Below, piece by piece: positions 34,490 through 46,803 of a DNA stretch of 64,000 nucleotides. Below the pieces are notes generated by a model, which saw only the letters and a list, made by a program, of their open reading frames with translations, did not search any database and was not told the DNA's origin. Made by a program: the position numbers and the translations under genes. The stretch is from Costus lasius (taxonomy: Eukaryota; Streptophyta; Magnoliopsida; Zingiberales; Costaceae): assembly GCA_027563935.2 (NCBI GenBank), contig CM050454.1, forward strand, positions 73,428,596-73,492,595. The letters are read 5' to 3'. Numbering within the stretch: position 1 is the stretch's first letter; the number at the start of each line of letters is the position of its first letter.

Positions 34490-35072
34490 TTTAGTAGGAA
34501 GAAAAAGAGGAGGGAATGGATAGAAAGTTAGAAGGAGAGTTATAAAATCGTGTTTAGTAGGACGGATGGAATATAGAAAGGAAAAATGGAAGGAAAGTAA
34601 AAGAAAAAATAGTCTTATTTGCTTTCCGCCCAAATCGGGCGAAAAATTAGACGGAAAGCTGGATTTGCCCTTCTAAGGTCTCCCTTCACCCTTTTTTTAT
34701 GCTTACTCTTCCTCTCAAGCTTTTTTTGAAACCTTCTTTATCATCATTGTCGTCGTCATTGCCATTATTATCGTCGTCATTGTTGTTGTCGTCATTGCCG
34801 TCACCATTGCCGTTGTCATCATCGCCGTCACTGTCGCCGTCTCTTCACCATCGCCTCTCACCTCTCGTCGCTGCCTTTTCACTGTTGCCTCTCATCATCT
34901 TCATTAATGTAAAAATAAAAAAAATAGAGTGAATTTATCAATCTTTTTAACTTTCTTTCCCTCTAAATAAACACAAAGAGGAAAAATCTAATTATCTTCA
35001 TTCTTCTTTATTTTCCCTTCTTTCTAACTTTCCTTTCCTTTCAACTTTCTTTCTTTCCTTTTAAACACAGTA
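34490..35072. repeat. Possible MITE with purine-rich inverted ends
   Basis: Two forward copies of tgtttagtagga followed by purine-rich DNA (about 34490 and 34549) face two inverted pyrimidine-rich copies ending in aacaca (about 34975 and 35070). This suggests one inverted-repeat element nested in another. No clear TSD is visible. A trinucleotide (gtc/att) microsatellite occupies about 34740-34870. Confidence 0.35.
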
Positions 35073-35099
35073 TTAAGGACTGATTTAAAATTTTAATTT

Positions 35100-36866
35100 C
35101 ACTTAATGAGAGGTTTGATCAGTGGAATTTCCTTGAGTATAGCTAGATTTGAGACTGAGCTCCTTCCTTCTTAAGCGGTGGAGTGGTGAGAGAATGAGCA
35201 GCTATGTTTGCCATTCTCTAAGTAATCAAGTACATTAGTAGATAAAGAATAACTTTAGTACACATGAGACTAGTAGTCTCATGGATTGAGTTATAAACAT
35301 CAACACAGATTGACATATGTATTGATCTCTTGTATTTAGTATATTTTACTATAAAATATCTTGGTTATCTATTATTTTTGTACTTATTTTAATTTAAATA
35401 CTTGTAATTATTCAAAATCTTTATTTTAATTCATTTTTACCATATTTTAGAAAAAAAAGCCAAATTTTGATGGAATTTTAAAGATTTGAGGCTATGGATG
35501 GATTTCAGACATCGAGACAAAGTCATCTATAAAATTTTATGCAAATTGGAGCTTCGCAGAAATTATGGCCCACTTGTGAAATTCTTCACGATCATAATCT
35601 TCAAAAGAGCACAGAAGGAATCATAGTCGGGTCACGATGGAGGTTAGAAATTGAAGATTTTAGTATAGTAAACTCATGACCCATCTGTGATTTCTGTCAT
35701 AGCCATAATCCTCATAGTGTGCTTTATTAGAATCGTATAGAAAATAACATAGTTTGCTTGTGAAAATTGTCACAATCATGATTCTATCAGATGAACTTTG
35801 TAGGAACTCATAGAAAGAATCATGGCTTGCCCATGTAAATTGTCATAGCTATGATTTTTCCTGCCAGTTGTGATTTCTTAGTGGTTTTTTACCCAATTTA
35901 AGATCATTTTCGAACCAAATTTTGAAGAAAACTAAAATAGAAGGCCACGAACATATTTAAGGAGCTTTTTGAAGGTTTGAAGGGACTTTTGGCAACTTTT
36001 CAAGTAGGATTTTAGCCAGAGGCAAATGCTAGGGTGAGTGAAAGGCATCTAGGCTATTTCTTTGATCAAGAAGCTTTAGAACAGGAATTTCTTCATTGCC
36101 TTTCTCAAAGGAGCCCTAGATCTTTCTATTCCAGTTATCTTCATCTTTCATTTGTCATTTTCTAATCAAATTATAAGAGATTTGATTGTTGAAACTATGA
36201 ACACAATAGCGTAAACTTTATTTAGGACTAGGGCATAGTACTTTGTGTTGTTTATAATTGAAAACGAGATATTAGCTTTTAAAGTATTTTACTTCTGTTT
36301 GATTTGAATATTATTGTATTCATCTACATGTTTTTCTTTAGCCAAAATTAATATGTTGTTAGACGTTGCAAGAAGAATTGAAATGTGAATTGTGATATCG
36401 AACCTACATTATTCAAATAAATTGATTGGATCATAAAACTAGATAGTTAATATGAGGGATTATATAATTTATCAAGAGCTCAAAGGGTCTATTTTTATTC
36501 ATTAACCGTGAAAGTAGGAGGTTGACTCAAGTTGATACTAGGTTGTGCTACTAAAGGAGGGCAATCCATATAGTCAAGTAAATCCCCTTTAGTGTAGTAT
36601 AGTTCTTTAATTAGATAAATCTCATTCTTGAAGTCATATAACACTAGTGTGGTGAACTTGAAGCCTTTATCTCTCATTAATTTGATTACGACAATTTGTT
36701 GTCTTTTGTTTGTTATCTTACCAGCTTAATTTAAGTAGATTTATAAACTATCTCATTTTAAATTTATCTAGTTAATAATCCTGAGATTAGTTGATACTAG
36801 GTCATTGGTCTTTGTAGGATGATATTTTTTATTACTTTGATAAGCTATGCACTTACAGCAATCCCA
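35100..36866 (+). repeat. Athila-like LTR remnant (left border uncertain)
   Basis: The right end is set by a decayed Asp-tRNA type primer site just after 36866. Within it, about 35540-35860, four imperfect units of 70-80 bp alternate catgrcccrcttgtgaaatt and cacgatcataat words. No left TG end or TSD was recognised. Confidence 0.4.
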
Positions 36867-36875
36867 TCAAATTTT

Positions 36876-36893
36876 TAGCACTATTACTGGGAT
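36876..36893 (+). other. Decayed tRNA-Asp type primer binding site
   Basis: tcaaatttttagcactattactgggatc-like context, positionally matching the tcaaatttttggcgccg... signature of Athila/Tat elements. The changes are mostly C to T and G to A, as expected after methylated-C decay. Confidence 0.5.
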
Positions 36894-37044
36894 CAATTTT
36901 GACAATATTTACTTTATGAAAAGATTGCTAGACTAGATACTTTATTGCTTTCTAATTTTTTTATTTTTTTACTTTCTTTTATTTTTGTAAATTAAATTTA
37001 TTTTGTCTGACCCTTGCATCTATTTCTCTTGTGATAACTTGCTT

Positions 37045-38930
37045 ATGCCGAGGAGTTTTTGATCTGGAAAGTTAGTTGAAGAAGATCCAGAGATTGAAAG
37101 AACATTCCTAGTCCAAAAAAGCAAAAAAGGGTTGAATTGATTGAGAATTTGAGCATATAAAAGATGGATGCTAATTGGTCAATGAAGGATTTCACAACTC
37201 CAAATGTGAGTGCCTACATTCAAGCATTACTGAGCCCATGATCTAGGTGAATAATTTCAAAATCAAGCCATCCTTGTTGTCATTGGTTCAATAGAACCAA
37301 TTTAAAGTCTTACCATCAAAGGACCCTAATATTCATCTTTTTATTTTTCTCGAATATTATGACATTTTGAAAATGAACGGAGTATCTAATGATGTAATTA
37401 GACTAAGGTTTTTTCCATTCTCTCAGCGATAGAGCACATTTGTGGTTGCACTCTTTACCCCTAGAGTCGATATCTACATGGGAGCCAATATCAAACACCT
37501 TTCTATCTAAATTCTTCCCTTTGAGCATGGTCAAATAGTTAAGGAATCAGATAATGAGCCTTACTTAAAGAGATGACAAATCATTATATGTGTCATGGGA
37601 TAGATTCAAGGAGCTTCTGAGAATGTACTCACAATATGGTCTCAAAAAATGGGTGATTGTCTACACAGTCTATAATGCTCTTAATTATGACACTTGTATA
37701 ATAGTTGACATAGCTATCAGTGGAGCAATCATGAACAAGAGTGTTAATGATACAATATGCTGAATCATTATTAGTGGATAAGTGAGAGAGGAGCATCTTT
37801 GAAGTTATCTAGTAAGTATGAGTTGAATACTCTTAGGTCACTCACAACCAAAGTGGATTCTCTATTCCATACGATTGATTATCTCAATATCAATTTTGTC
37901 AATGTTAACTTTACTTCTTATGAGATCTGTGATAATGCAGGACATCTTCCACTTGATTGTCAATTAGAGATCCCTTCAACTATTGGCTCCCAGTGTGGCA
38001 AAGTGAATGCCATTGAGAATTTTAATCCCAAACCTTAAAACGACCCTACTCCAACACTTATAACCAAGGCTAGAGAAACCACCTTAATTTTACATTTAAG
38101 AACAATTAGAACCTGGTTATTCAAAACAATTTTAGATAGCCTCTAGCTTCCAATAGAGACAATTTACTCAAACTCAAATTCCCTAGAAGTCTAATATGGA
38201 ATCATTTCTAGAAAACTTTATTGTTGCCTAGGCAAAAAAGAATGATGAGTTCAAGCAGTAGGGGTAGAGGGTCAATGAAGCTATCCGACAACTAACATCC
38301 AAGGTGGATTCTCTAGAGATACACAATAGGATATTAGAGAACTAGATAGCCCAATAGGCTAGCACTTCTACTAGACCTATGGGGAAGCTGCTAGACCTTT
38401 GGGGAAGTTGCTAGGGTAGCCAAAGGTGAATCCTAAAGAGCATTGAATGCCATCGCCATGCGTAGTGGTAAGTAGCTTGAGGAGCCTAGGGTGAGTGAAT
38501 CGAACCCTATTGAGGATTAACCAATTTTATAACTCTTGAGGAACTAAGGGATAGGGAAGAGGCATCTCAGCCAAGTAGGGTAGAAGAACCTATTTACATC
38601 CCTCCATCACCCTCGAAACCCCTAATCTCTTTCTCTCAGAGATTGGCTAAGGCGAACCTCAACAAGTAGTTTGGTAAATTTTTGGAAGCACTTAAAAAGT
38701 TATATATTAATATTCCTTTTATCGATGCTTTGTTGCAGATGCTATCATATGCCAAGTTTTTCAAGAAAATTTTATCTAACAAGAGGAAGTTGGAAGAGCA
38801 TGGGGCTGTTACACTTACCGAGGAGTGTAGTGCTATCATCTAGAATAACTTACAGAAGAAGCTAACTCCAAACCTTAAGGACCAAGGGATTTTTTTTATC
38901 CCATGTTTAATTAGTATCATGTCCTTTGAC
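37045..38930 (+). pseudogene. Athila-like gypsy gag/protease relic
   Basis: Starts MPR at 37045. Readable pieces follow in Athila gag order: DPEIERTF, MDANWSMKDFTTPNVSA, DPNIHLFIFLEYYDILKMNG, NDVIRLRFFPFS, TTKVDSLFHTIDYLNIN and a degenerate knuckle. Further on come YINIPFIDALLQMLSYAKF, ILSNKRKLEEHG and TEECSAI, the conserved block before the protease. Stops and frameshifts are numerous. The relic stops exactly where a copia-type LTR begins at 38939, so the rest was lost or displaced. Confidence 0.75.
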
Positions 38931-39369
38931 TGTGGTTTTGTTGGGAAACCCTCGGGATATTTTTTCAAATTTTGCAAGACATTACAGATACACAGTGGAA
39001 GCATATCCTCAAAACAGGCCGGTCCCAAAAACCCAATGGATCGTTTCTTGCAAGAGAGTTGACACGATGTGAAGGAAAAATAGCTAGGAGCAAGAAGATG
39101 TGATACCGGTGTAGGTGCCCAAGCGTGAGCTCTCTGCAGTCTCACACACACGGATGCCTCGAGTCCTCTTCTTCCACGCCTGGTGCTAGCCTCGGGAAGA
39201 AGATCCAAGCCGTTTGTGTCCTTCTACAACACTTGCGCCACCTTCAAGAGAAGTTGCGCCAATGGAGGAGAAGGAAGAAGAAGATGCCGCCAAGATCCTA
39301 GCTCCCCTTGCGCCAAAGGAGGAGGAGAAGAAGGGAGGATGCTTATGGCTTGATGATGGAAGAAGGTTG

Positions 39370-41065
39370 TGTAAGGGACCCCTTTCAAGAGGGGGGCGAA
39401 ACCCAGCATGGCGCATATAAGGGAATATAGCAGCGGAAGGGGGTTTCAAGAGTCGCAAAGCATGTATAAGATGATCAACTTTGAAAGCTTAAACAAATAG
39501 GATGTGATTCATACCATGGCCATCGATTGGATGGCGCCTTGGAAGCAAAGACCAAAGAAGATCTTCTCCAAATCGTCACACACAAGATGAAGATGCGCTT
39601 CTTCTTGTCGTCCCTTGTGCTAGCAAGGATCGTCCAAGTATCCTTGATCGAATGGAAAGGGAAAGAGAAAAATTTCTTGCTTGGCGAAAACTCTCCCAAT
39701 GTCGTCCACTTCTTCTTCACGAGAGAATTGCTTCAAGAGCAAAGTCAAGCGACGACAATAGAGCGAGAGGGAGGCGTGAAGAGAGACCACAAGAGTCGTG
39801 GTCACGTAAGTGACATGCTTTCTAAAAATAGAAAGCCACTCTTCCATATGCGATCATGGGTTTACCCCAATCGCAAACCTCTCTTAAATTGAACCACACG
39901 CTCAACCAATGAGCTAGTTCAATTCGGTTTGGTCCAAGACCAATTAACCCAAGCAATATGGTCTAGATCTCAAATAAACCCTAAGGCTCCAGATCTAACC
40001 GTTCATCTCCTGATGCTCCTGATCTCACCGATCGAGCATCCATTCTCTCGATCGAAGCTTACCGATCTCAAGCCCTAATCAATCAAACATGATCAGACCA
40101 GATCTCACTTACAATCAGAGATTAAATCCCTTTAAACTGAACCCAAACAATTCAGTCCACACGATCTGACTTAAGTAAGCCATATCATCAAATTGTGTGA
40201 CCCTGAGGGTTTCCTCTAAATGTCGGTAACGATAATTCTCATTATCACGATCAGTGAGGGGTATCTAGCAACACATCACTGTCTCCCGATATAAAGGAAA
40301 GAGTCTTCCAAGACTACACCCAAAATACAGCACAAGTGTGAATCCAATTCACAAGGCATGCAAATTTCCTTTGCCACTGGATGTTCTTATTGGACAAGCC
40401 TGTCAAGCTTGTAACTCCAATATGATGAGCATGATTAGATCAGATGAACACAGTCATCTGGGTATGGCCATACACTCTCTCAATCATCTCATCCAGGGGG
40501 CCCCTTTAGAACATCACACTCCTTAAACAAGGAGACGGCAATCCTATGTCTATCACTAGTGCCCTAACCTGATTCAAGCTCACCATCCAAGATAGTCTAT
40601 AATCATTATGTTTCAAATGATATTGAACTATCTCAAAACAATGACAATCATCATTTAGAAAACACAAGTGATCTCAAGTCAGAGGAAATGTGCCACTTGT
40701 CACATTCAAGGAATATTCACATTGTGACAAACAATTGAACATCCTAGTAGGGTCTGTCCAGTACATCCCATGTACCCATGAGTCTACATCTTATTCCATG
40801 CTCGAAGCATCCTATAAGATCAGAACACATATTAGTCTCAAACATATCAAGGCTGTCTCATGTTCACCAAGATATCTCGACTAAGGACTTATAGCATGTC
40901 AGCCTAGCTGAACAGCTTTGAGACATTATTCAGAAGAACATATATTGCAGCAGACAATGTAGCTAACTGAATAACAACCATGCCTTTATAAACATAACAG
41001 TTTATTACATGATACAGATACATTCCCATGGCCTCAAACATTAGCCTTAAGGGCATACCCCAACA
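39370..41065 (-). repeat. 3' LTR of the young copia element
   Basis: 1696 bp, tgtaaggg...ccccaaca on the + strand. The 121-codon frame inside it is repeated in the other LTR and is not a gene. Confidence 0.95.
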
Positions 41066-41085
41066 ATCTCCCACTTGCACTTAAT

Positions 41086-44000
41086 CTAATGGTTGAGAAA
41101 TCTCAAACCCATATTATTACAGTGCTTCTCATGCTTCTGCTGCGCCAGAGGCTTGGTAAGCGGGTCTGCCAGATTGTCATCTGTATGAACCTTGCAGATT
41201 TTGATCTCGCCACGATCTATGATCTCCCTGATCAAATGAAACCGTCTCTGTATGTGCTTGGACTTCTGGTGCGACCGTGGTTCCTTTGCTTGTGCGATTG
41301 CTCCAGTGTTATCACAGAAGATAACCAAAGGATCTGCACTCGAAGGAACGACACCAAGTTCTCTCACGAACTTACGAATCCACACTGCCTCCTTGGATGC
41401 TTCCGAGGCTGCAACATACTCGGCTTCTGTTGTGGAATCAGCAACAGTTGACTGTTTGAAACTCTTCCACACCACTGCACCTCCATTCAAGCTAAAAACA
41501 TAGCCTGATTGCGATCGGAAATCATCCTGGTCCGACTGGAACGAAGCGTCAGTATATCCCTCTATACTGAGTTCTTCCTGACCACCATATATCAAGAACA
41601 TATCTTTGGTCCTCCGCAGATATTTTAAAATGTTCTTGACTGCAATCCAGTGCGCCATACCTGGATTACCTTGGAAACGACTGGTCACGCTTAACCCGTA
41701 AGCAACGTCTGGGCGAGTACACAACATCGCATACATAATGGATCCAATAGCCGAAGCATAAGGCGTATTGTCCATTTCATCTTTCTCAGTCTGTGTTTGT
41801 GGACACTGACTCTTCGAAAGATTCAGACCATGTCTGACTGGAAGATATCCTCGTTTAGAATTCTCTAAATGAAATCTCTCCAGGACTTTATCGATGTAAG
41901 TACTCTGGCACAGCCCGAGAAGCCTCTTAGATCTATCCCTGTAGATCTTCACACCTAACACATAGGCTGCTTCTCCTAAATCTTTCATCTGGAAACATTT
42001 CCTCAGCCATGCTTTCACAGCATGCATTTCAGGAATGTCATTTCCAATGATCAAGATGTCATCGACGTAGAGGACTAGAAAAGTAATCACGCTCCCACTA
42101 AACCTCTTATATACACACGGGTCATCCTCGTTCTTGATGAAACCAAATTCACTGATTGATTCATCAAAACGAATATTCCAGCTTCTAGATGCTTGCTTAA
42201 GTCCATAAATGGACTTCTTTAACTTGCATATCTTATGACGATCTGCTGGATTAGTGAAACCTTCTGGTTGTGTCATGTACACATCCTCATCCAGATTTCC
42301 ATTAAGGAAAGCTGTTTTCACATCCATCTGCCAGATCTCATAATCATAGTATGCAGCTATCGCGAAAAGAATCCGAATAGACTTAAACATGGCTACAGGT
42401 GAGAAAGTTTCATCATAATCTATCCCGTAGATTTGTTTGAAACCTTTCGCAACTAGCCTGCCTTTATAGGTAACCACGTTACCATCCATGTCAATCTTCT
42501 TCTTGAAGATCCATTTACAGCCTATAGGGATTACTCCCGGAGGCGGATCAACCAAATCCCAAACTTGGTTATCTGACATGGAGTCCATCTCGGCGCGCAT
42601 AGCTTCAAGCCATCTCGCTGACTCCGGTCCACTGACCGCATCCGCATAAGTAAGGGGTTCATCATTATCAATGATGTAGACTCCATCATAGCGCTCAGGC
42701 TGTCGACGAATCCTTCCCGATCTTCGCGGTTCCCGTGATATTTGAGCCTCAGGTTGTTCAATATCCTGATCTACCGGCTCAGGCTCATCCAACTGTGCTT
42801 GACTACTTTGTCCTTCCTCTGGATTCTCATCCAGCATTATTTCTCTCCCACTGGCCTCTTGCAGAAGAAACTCCTTCTCAAGAAATATGGCCGTCCGAGC
42901 AACAAAAACCTTGTTCTCCTTGGGATCGAAGAAATAATAACCCTTAGTTTCCTTAGGGTAACCGACAAAGATACATTTGTCAGATCTGCTCTCTAGTTTC
43001 CCAGAGGCGAGCTTTTTAACATAAGCCTCGCAGCCCCAGATCCTGATAAATGTCAAGCTCGGCTGTTTCCCATACCATAACTCATATGGAGTCTTAGAAA
43101 CTGCCTTGGATGGCACTCGGTTTAGTACCTTTGCAGCTGTTTCCAGTGCAAAACCCCAAAAGGAGTAAGGTAGATTAGCCTGACTCATCATAGAACGAAC
43201 CATGTCAAGTAACGTTCTATTTCTCCTTTCGGACACACCATTCCATTGCGGTGTTCCTGGCGGAGTGAGCTGTGAGATAATCCCACACTCCTTCAGATAG
43301 TCAGTAAACGTATGACTTAGGTATTCTCCACCTCGATCTGAGCGAAGTGCCTTGATATTTCGGCCTAGCTGATTTTGTACTTCATTTTTGAACTCTTTGA
43401 ACTTGTCAAAAGATTCACTCTTATGTCTCATCAGATAGACATAGCCATACCTACTGAAATCATCAGTAAAGGTAATGAAGTACTGATAGCCACCTCTGGC
43501 ATGTTTACTAAATGGCCCACACACATCACTGTGTATAAGGTCAAGTAAACCTGAAGCCCTTTGACCTTTATGAGGAAAAGGTGACTTCGTCATTTTACCC
43601 ATCAAACAAGCTTTGCATGTATCAATCTCCTTATAGGAGAATGATTCCAGCAGTCCATGATCATGCAACCGCTTAATGCGTTTCTCGTTAATATGGCCTA
43701 AACGACTATGCCATAGCAAGGTGCTGTCATCAGCATACTTGGCTTTCTTAATATCAATTTGCTGTATTGAACATTCCATGTCCAACATGAATAATCCATT
43801 GTTAATTGAACCAGTTGCATAAACAATATTATCTAAAGATAAAACACACTTTGAAATATTGCATTCAAAGGAAAATCCCTTCCTGACAAGAGCAGGAATG
43901 GAGATAATATTTTTAGTAATACTGGGAACAAAGTAACAATTGTCTAGTTCCAATACAATGCCAGATGGTAAAGAAATGAAGTAGTCTCCTACAGCAACAG

Positions 44001-44955
44001 CAGCAACCCGTGCTCCGTTTCCAACGCGTAGGTCCACCTCATGCTGTCCCACCTGCCTTCTTCTCTTGAGTTCCTGTACATTTGAACAAATGTGAACTCC
44101 ACATGCAGTGTCCAACACCCATGATATAGAAGAAGAAAACATGACCTCAGTCACGAATATACCTGAGCCAGAAGCGAAGCTTCCCCTCTTATCTCCTTGG
44201 AGCGCTTTACAGTCCTTCTTCCAGTGACCCAGCTGGCCACAGTGGAAACACCTGTATTCCTTCGACCGCTTGACCTTTTGCTTCAAAGCCTTGCTGTAGC
44301 TTTTGACCGGGGCCTTGCCCTTCTTCCCCTTCTTCTTGTTCCTTGAAGGAACCATTAAGACAGAGGTCGAAGGCTTACCCTTCAGAGTCTCCTCAGTGGT
44401 CAAGAGCATATTCAGCAGCTCTGCCGGAGTACAATCGATTTTGTTCATATTAAAATTAATAATGAACGCGTCGAATGAAGGCGGGAGAGACTGCAGAATA
44501 ATGTCCACAGCAAGCTCCTGGTTGATGGTGTGCCCCAGTTTCTCCAGAGCTTCCTTGTGCCCAATCATCTTGAGCACGTGAGCTCCCACTGGGCTCCCTT
44601 CAGCCAGTTTGCTCTGAAAGAAGAGCTTCGTCAAATTGTAGCGCTCTGTCCTCGCCTGTGCAGCATACAGCATCTTGAGGTTCGCTATAATCTGTATAGC
44701 CGACATATCCTCATGCTGACGCTGCAGCGGTGGCGCCATAGACGCTCGCATCAGGCAAGCGACATCAATGCTATCATTGACGTGCTTTTCGTAGGCTTCC
44801 CGAACCGCCCTTGCGGCGTTCGGAGCGGGCTGCGGCGGTATCGCCGTCTCGAGGACATACAGTTTCCTCTCTGCCTTAAGAACAATCTTAAGGTGTCCAA
44901 ACCAGTCAGAGAAGTTCGGCCCAGCAAACTTCTCCCTTTCCAGTAGGGATCGCAC
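41086..44955 (-). CDS. Ty1/copia Gag-Pol polyprotein
   Basis: About 1289 residues. Gag covers roughly 1-230, with the zinc knuckle CFHCGQLGHWKKDC at about 236-249. The protease site reads WVLDTACGVHIC (about 279-290): the usual DTG/DSG is DTA here. Integrase follows, with the zinc site (H417, H422, C448, C451) and the catalytic triad D477, D541, E577 spaced D-35-E. RT is at about 790-1040 with YVDD at 964-967. RNase H lies at about 1130-1270 (YTDASF, STTEAEY, FCDNTGAI). Integrase precedes RT, which defines copia. The frame opens with GTG and no in-frame ATG precedes residue 69. A T-rich acceptor-like ttgttgtag lies just upstream, so the true start may be in an upstream exon of the leader. The polyprotein makes virus-like particles, copies the RNA and integrates it. 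Confidence 0.93.
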   Translation of the reverse strand: MRSLLEREKFAGPNFSDWFGHLKIVLKAERKLYVLETAIPPQPAPNAARAVREAYEKHVNDSIDVACLMRASMAPPLQRQHEDMSAIQIIANLKMLYAAQARTERYNLTKLFFQSKLAEGSPVGAHVLKMIGHKEALEKLGHTINQELAVDIILQSLPPSFDAFIINFNMNKIDCTPAELLNMLLTTEETLKGKPSTSVLMVPSRNKKKGKKGKAPVKSYSKALKQKVKRSKEYRCFHCGQLGHWKKDCKALQGDKRGSFASGSGIFVTEVMFSSSISWVLDTACGVHICSNVQELKRRRQVGQHEVDLRVGNGARVAAVAVGDYFISLPSGIVLELDNCYFVPSITKNIISIPALVRKGFSFECNISKCVLSLDNIVYATGSINNGLFMLDMECSIQQIDIKKAKYADDSTLLWHSRLGHINEKRIKRLHDHGLLESFSYKEIDTCKACLMGKMTKSPFPHKGQRASGLLDLIHSDVCGPFSKHARGGYQYFITFTDDFSRYGYVYLMRHKSESFDKFKEFKNEVQNQLGRNIKALRSDRGGEYLSHTFTDYLKECGIISQLTPPGTPQWNGVSERRNRTLLDMVRSMMSQANLPYSFWGFALETAAKVLNRVPSKAVSKTPYELWYGKQPSLTFIRIWGCEAYVKKLASGKLESRSDKCIFVGYPKETKGYYFFDPKENKVFVARTAIFLEKEFLLQEASGREIMLDENPEEGQSSQAQLDEPEPVDQDIEQPEAQISREPRRSGRIRRQPERYDGVYIIDNDEPLTYADAVSGPESARWLEAMRAEMDSMSDNQVWDLVDPPPGVIPIGCKWIFKKKIDMDGNVVTYKGRLVAKGFKQIYGIDYDETFSPVAMFKSIRILFAIAAYYDYEIWQMDVKTAFLNGNLDEDVYMTQPEGFTNPADRHKICKLKKSIYGLKQASRSWNIRFDESISEFGFIKNEDDPCVYKRFSGSVITFLVLYVDDILIIGNDIPEMHAVKAWLRKCFQMKDLGEAAYVLGVKIYRDRSKRLLGLCQSTYIDKVLERFHLENSKRGYLPVRHGLNLSKSQCPQTQTEKDEMDNTPYASAIGSIMYAMLCTRPDVAYGLSVTSRFQGNPGMAHWIAVKNILKYLRRTKDMFLIYGGQEELSIEGYTDASFQSDQDDFRSQSGYVFSLNGGAVVWKSFKQSTVADSTTEAEYVAASEASKEAVWIRKFVRELGVVPSSADPLVIFCDNTGAIAQAKEPRSHQKSKHIQRRFHLIREIIDRGEIKICKVHTDDNLADPLTKPLAQQKHEKHCNNMGLRFLNH

Positions 44956-46803
44956 ATTGAAGTTCTTGGTGTTCGTTGCTGCAGGTATCTACAACAATGC
45001 AAGAACAGCAAGGTCAGTATCAATGTATAAGAATCAATCAGGACTTAAGAAAGATTCTTTTTCTCACTATTTTATCAGGCTTGAAAAATCCAACAAAACA
45101 GCCCGAAAGAGTAGAACTCTTTTAGTGAGATGGGATCCGGATTTCATACTTGGTCTCCGCGTCCCGCTCAGGCGAGATAAGATGCACAGAGAGTACAAGC
45201 ACTAATCTCCGGTAGGCAGTCCCTGCCGATCGCCAACCCGTGCGATTCCCCTTCATCTGGGCAATCCAGCAGACTGTGCCAACTGAGTTGGTACAACACA
45301 GTCTCTGACCCCACAGATGGCTGCCTCCATGTGCTACCATATGCGCCACATATGTAGGCTACACGGTCAAGCTGACCCGACCTACTCCCTGGACCACCAT
45401 GTGTTATGCTGAGCAACGAGAAGGGATAAATCCCTACTCTGTAACACACAGGTGTAATCCCGCACCCTCTGAAGATAGATGGACGTGCCCACTGAGTGGG
45501 TACAACACGGCTCCAACGATAATCAGAACAGTGAGGTTTCGCGTCAGAAGGCTTACGAGCTTGATATTTTAGCGTTGGATTTTAACGGTCTTTTATCTTC
45601 TTCACTATCATGCAATTCCTATGGTGATAGCAGAAGATAAACTTAATCATGCAATTCTAATATTTAAACAATAAATAAAAGAAAGCATGAATCTTATGTG
45701 GTAAAAGCCCATAGCCCTAGTGAGACCTTAACCTAACTTAAGTCTTCACTTGCTCTTCATGGGTCTTTTGCTGCTCATCTAGCCCAAACCAGGGCCCAAG
45801 CGCCCACTGCAGCTCAGGTGCGCCCACCAGGGAAAATGCGCCAGGTCCTAGGGTCGAACCCTAGACCTCCCACCTGGTCTAGCCACAAGCTGCAAGCGCC
45901 TCTGCCAAGTGTGCTCTGTGCTCTTGTCTAATTAAATTACAAATTTAACTATCTAGACAAGATTGACACGCAGGTCAATTACATTTTATAAATTAAAGCA
46001 ATGTGATGCGCAGATCACAATAATTAATTTACAATTTTAAATCCCAGGCACGCAGGCCCCAGCACAGCACACAATTAATATGAGCAGCCCACATAAGACT
46101 AAATAGACAAACATATGCATCCAATCAGCAATCATGTGATCCATTACATAAATTAAAATTTTCGAAAACCCCATGGGATCAATTTTAATTTCCTTATTCG
46201 CCCTTACTACCTTACAACGGTCCATTACTAGGGATCCACTCATCCAACCTAGTCAGATCCACTGCCCTTGCATGCACCAAGTCCTAACTGACTTGAGTCG
46301 ACCATAAGGTTAACTATGCATGCGCCAGGGCTGAACAACCACAATGAGGTCTGGCAAGCGGGTGTGACCCCGGGCCTAACTCATGTGTGTTCATTAGTTG
46401 TATCAATCAGACATCGCTACACACCTGTCTGCAGTCGACCTATAGCCACCATAGGCTTGCGCCAAGGTGCTATCTGGTCGACCCATTCAGGCTGTCAGAT
46501 GGTCTGATCAGACTGTTGGATCTAACCTAGGGGATGACTTCAACCCTAGTAACCCGTCTAAGGGTTTACAGCAAGGTCTTAGATCTAGTGTTAATCGCGC
46601 AAGTGTTCAAGTTTTGTACAAACCAAGTAAGATGCGCCAACATACAACATACATGCGCAAATGAAACAAAAACAAGTTTCGGCATGATATAATTTAACAT
46701 GTGAATTTACGCATGTTATAGATCTAAGCACATATCGGCATTCATGGATCACAACACGAAAGCAATCATATAAACATGCGTTTAACCATGCTCTGATACC
46801 AAT
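44956..46803 (-). other. Untranslated leader of the young copia element
   Basis: About 1.85 kb between the 5' LTR and gag-pol, without a protein motif. It contains the primer site at its outer end and a B-box-like word on the - strand (ggttcgaccc, plus 45851-45860). The long leader may hold packaging signals and possibly an intron ending near 44998. Confidence 0.6.

Noticed and set aside
34699..34932. 77-codon Ser/Leu/Pro frame
   Set aside because: Produced by a trinucleotide microsatellite.
39527..39892. 121-codon frame, repeated at 46961-47326
   Set aside because: Duplicated because it lies in the two copia LTRs; no motif.
45840..45900. tRNA gene or SINE in the copia leader
   Set aside because: A B-box-like word is present, but the upstream A-box candidate has a mismatch at its fixed A and no cloverleaf can be drawn.
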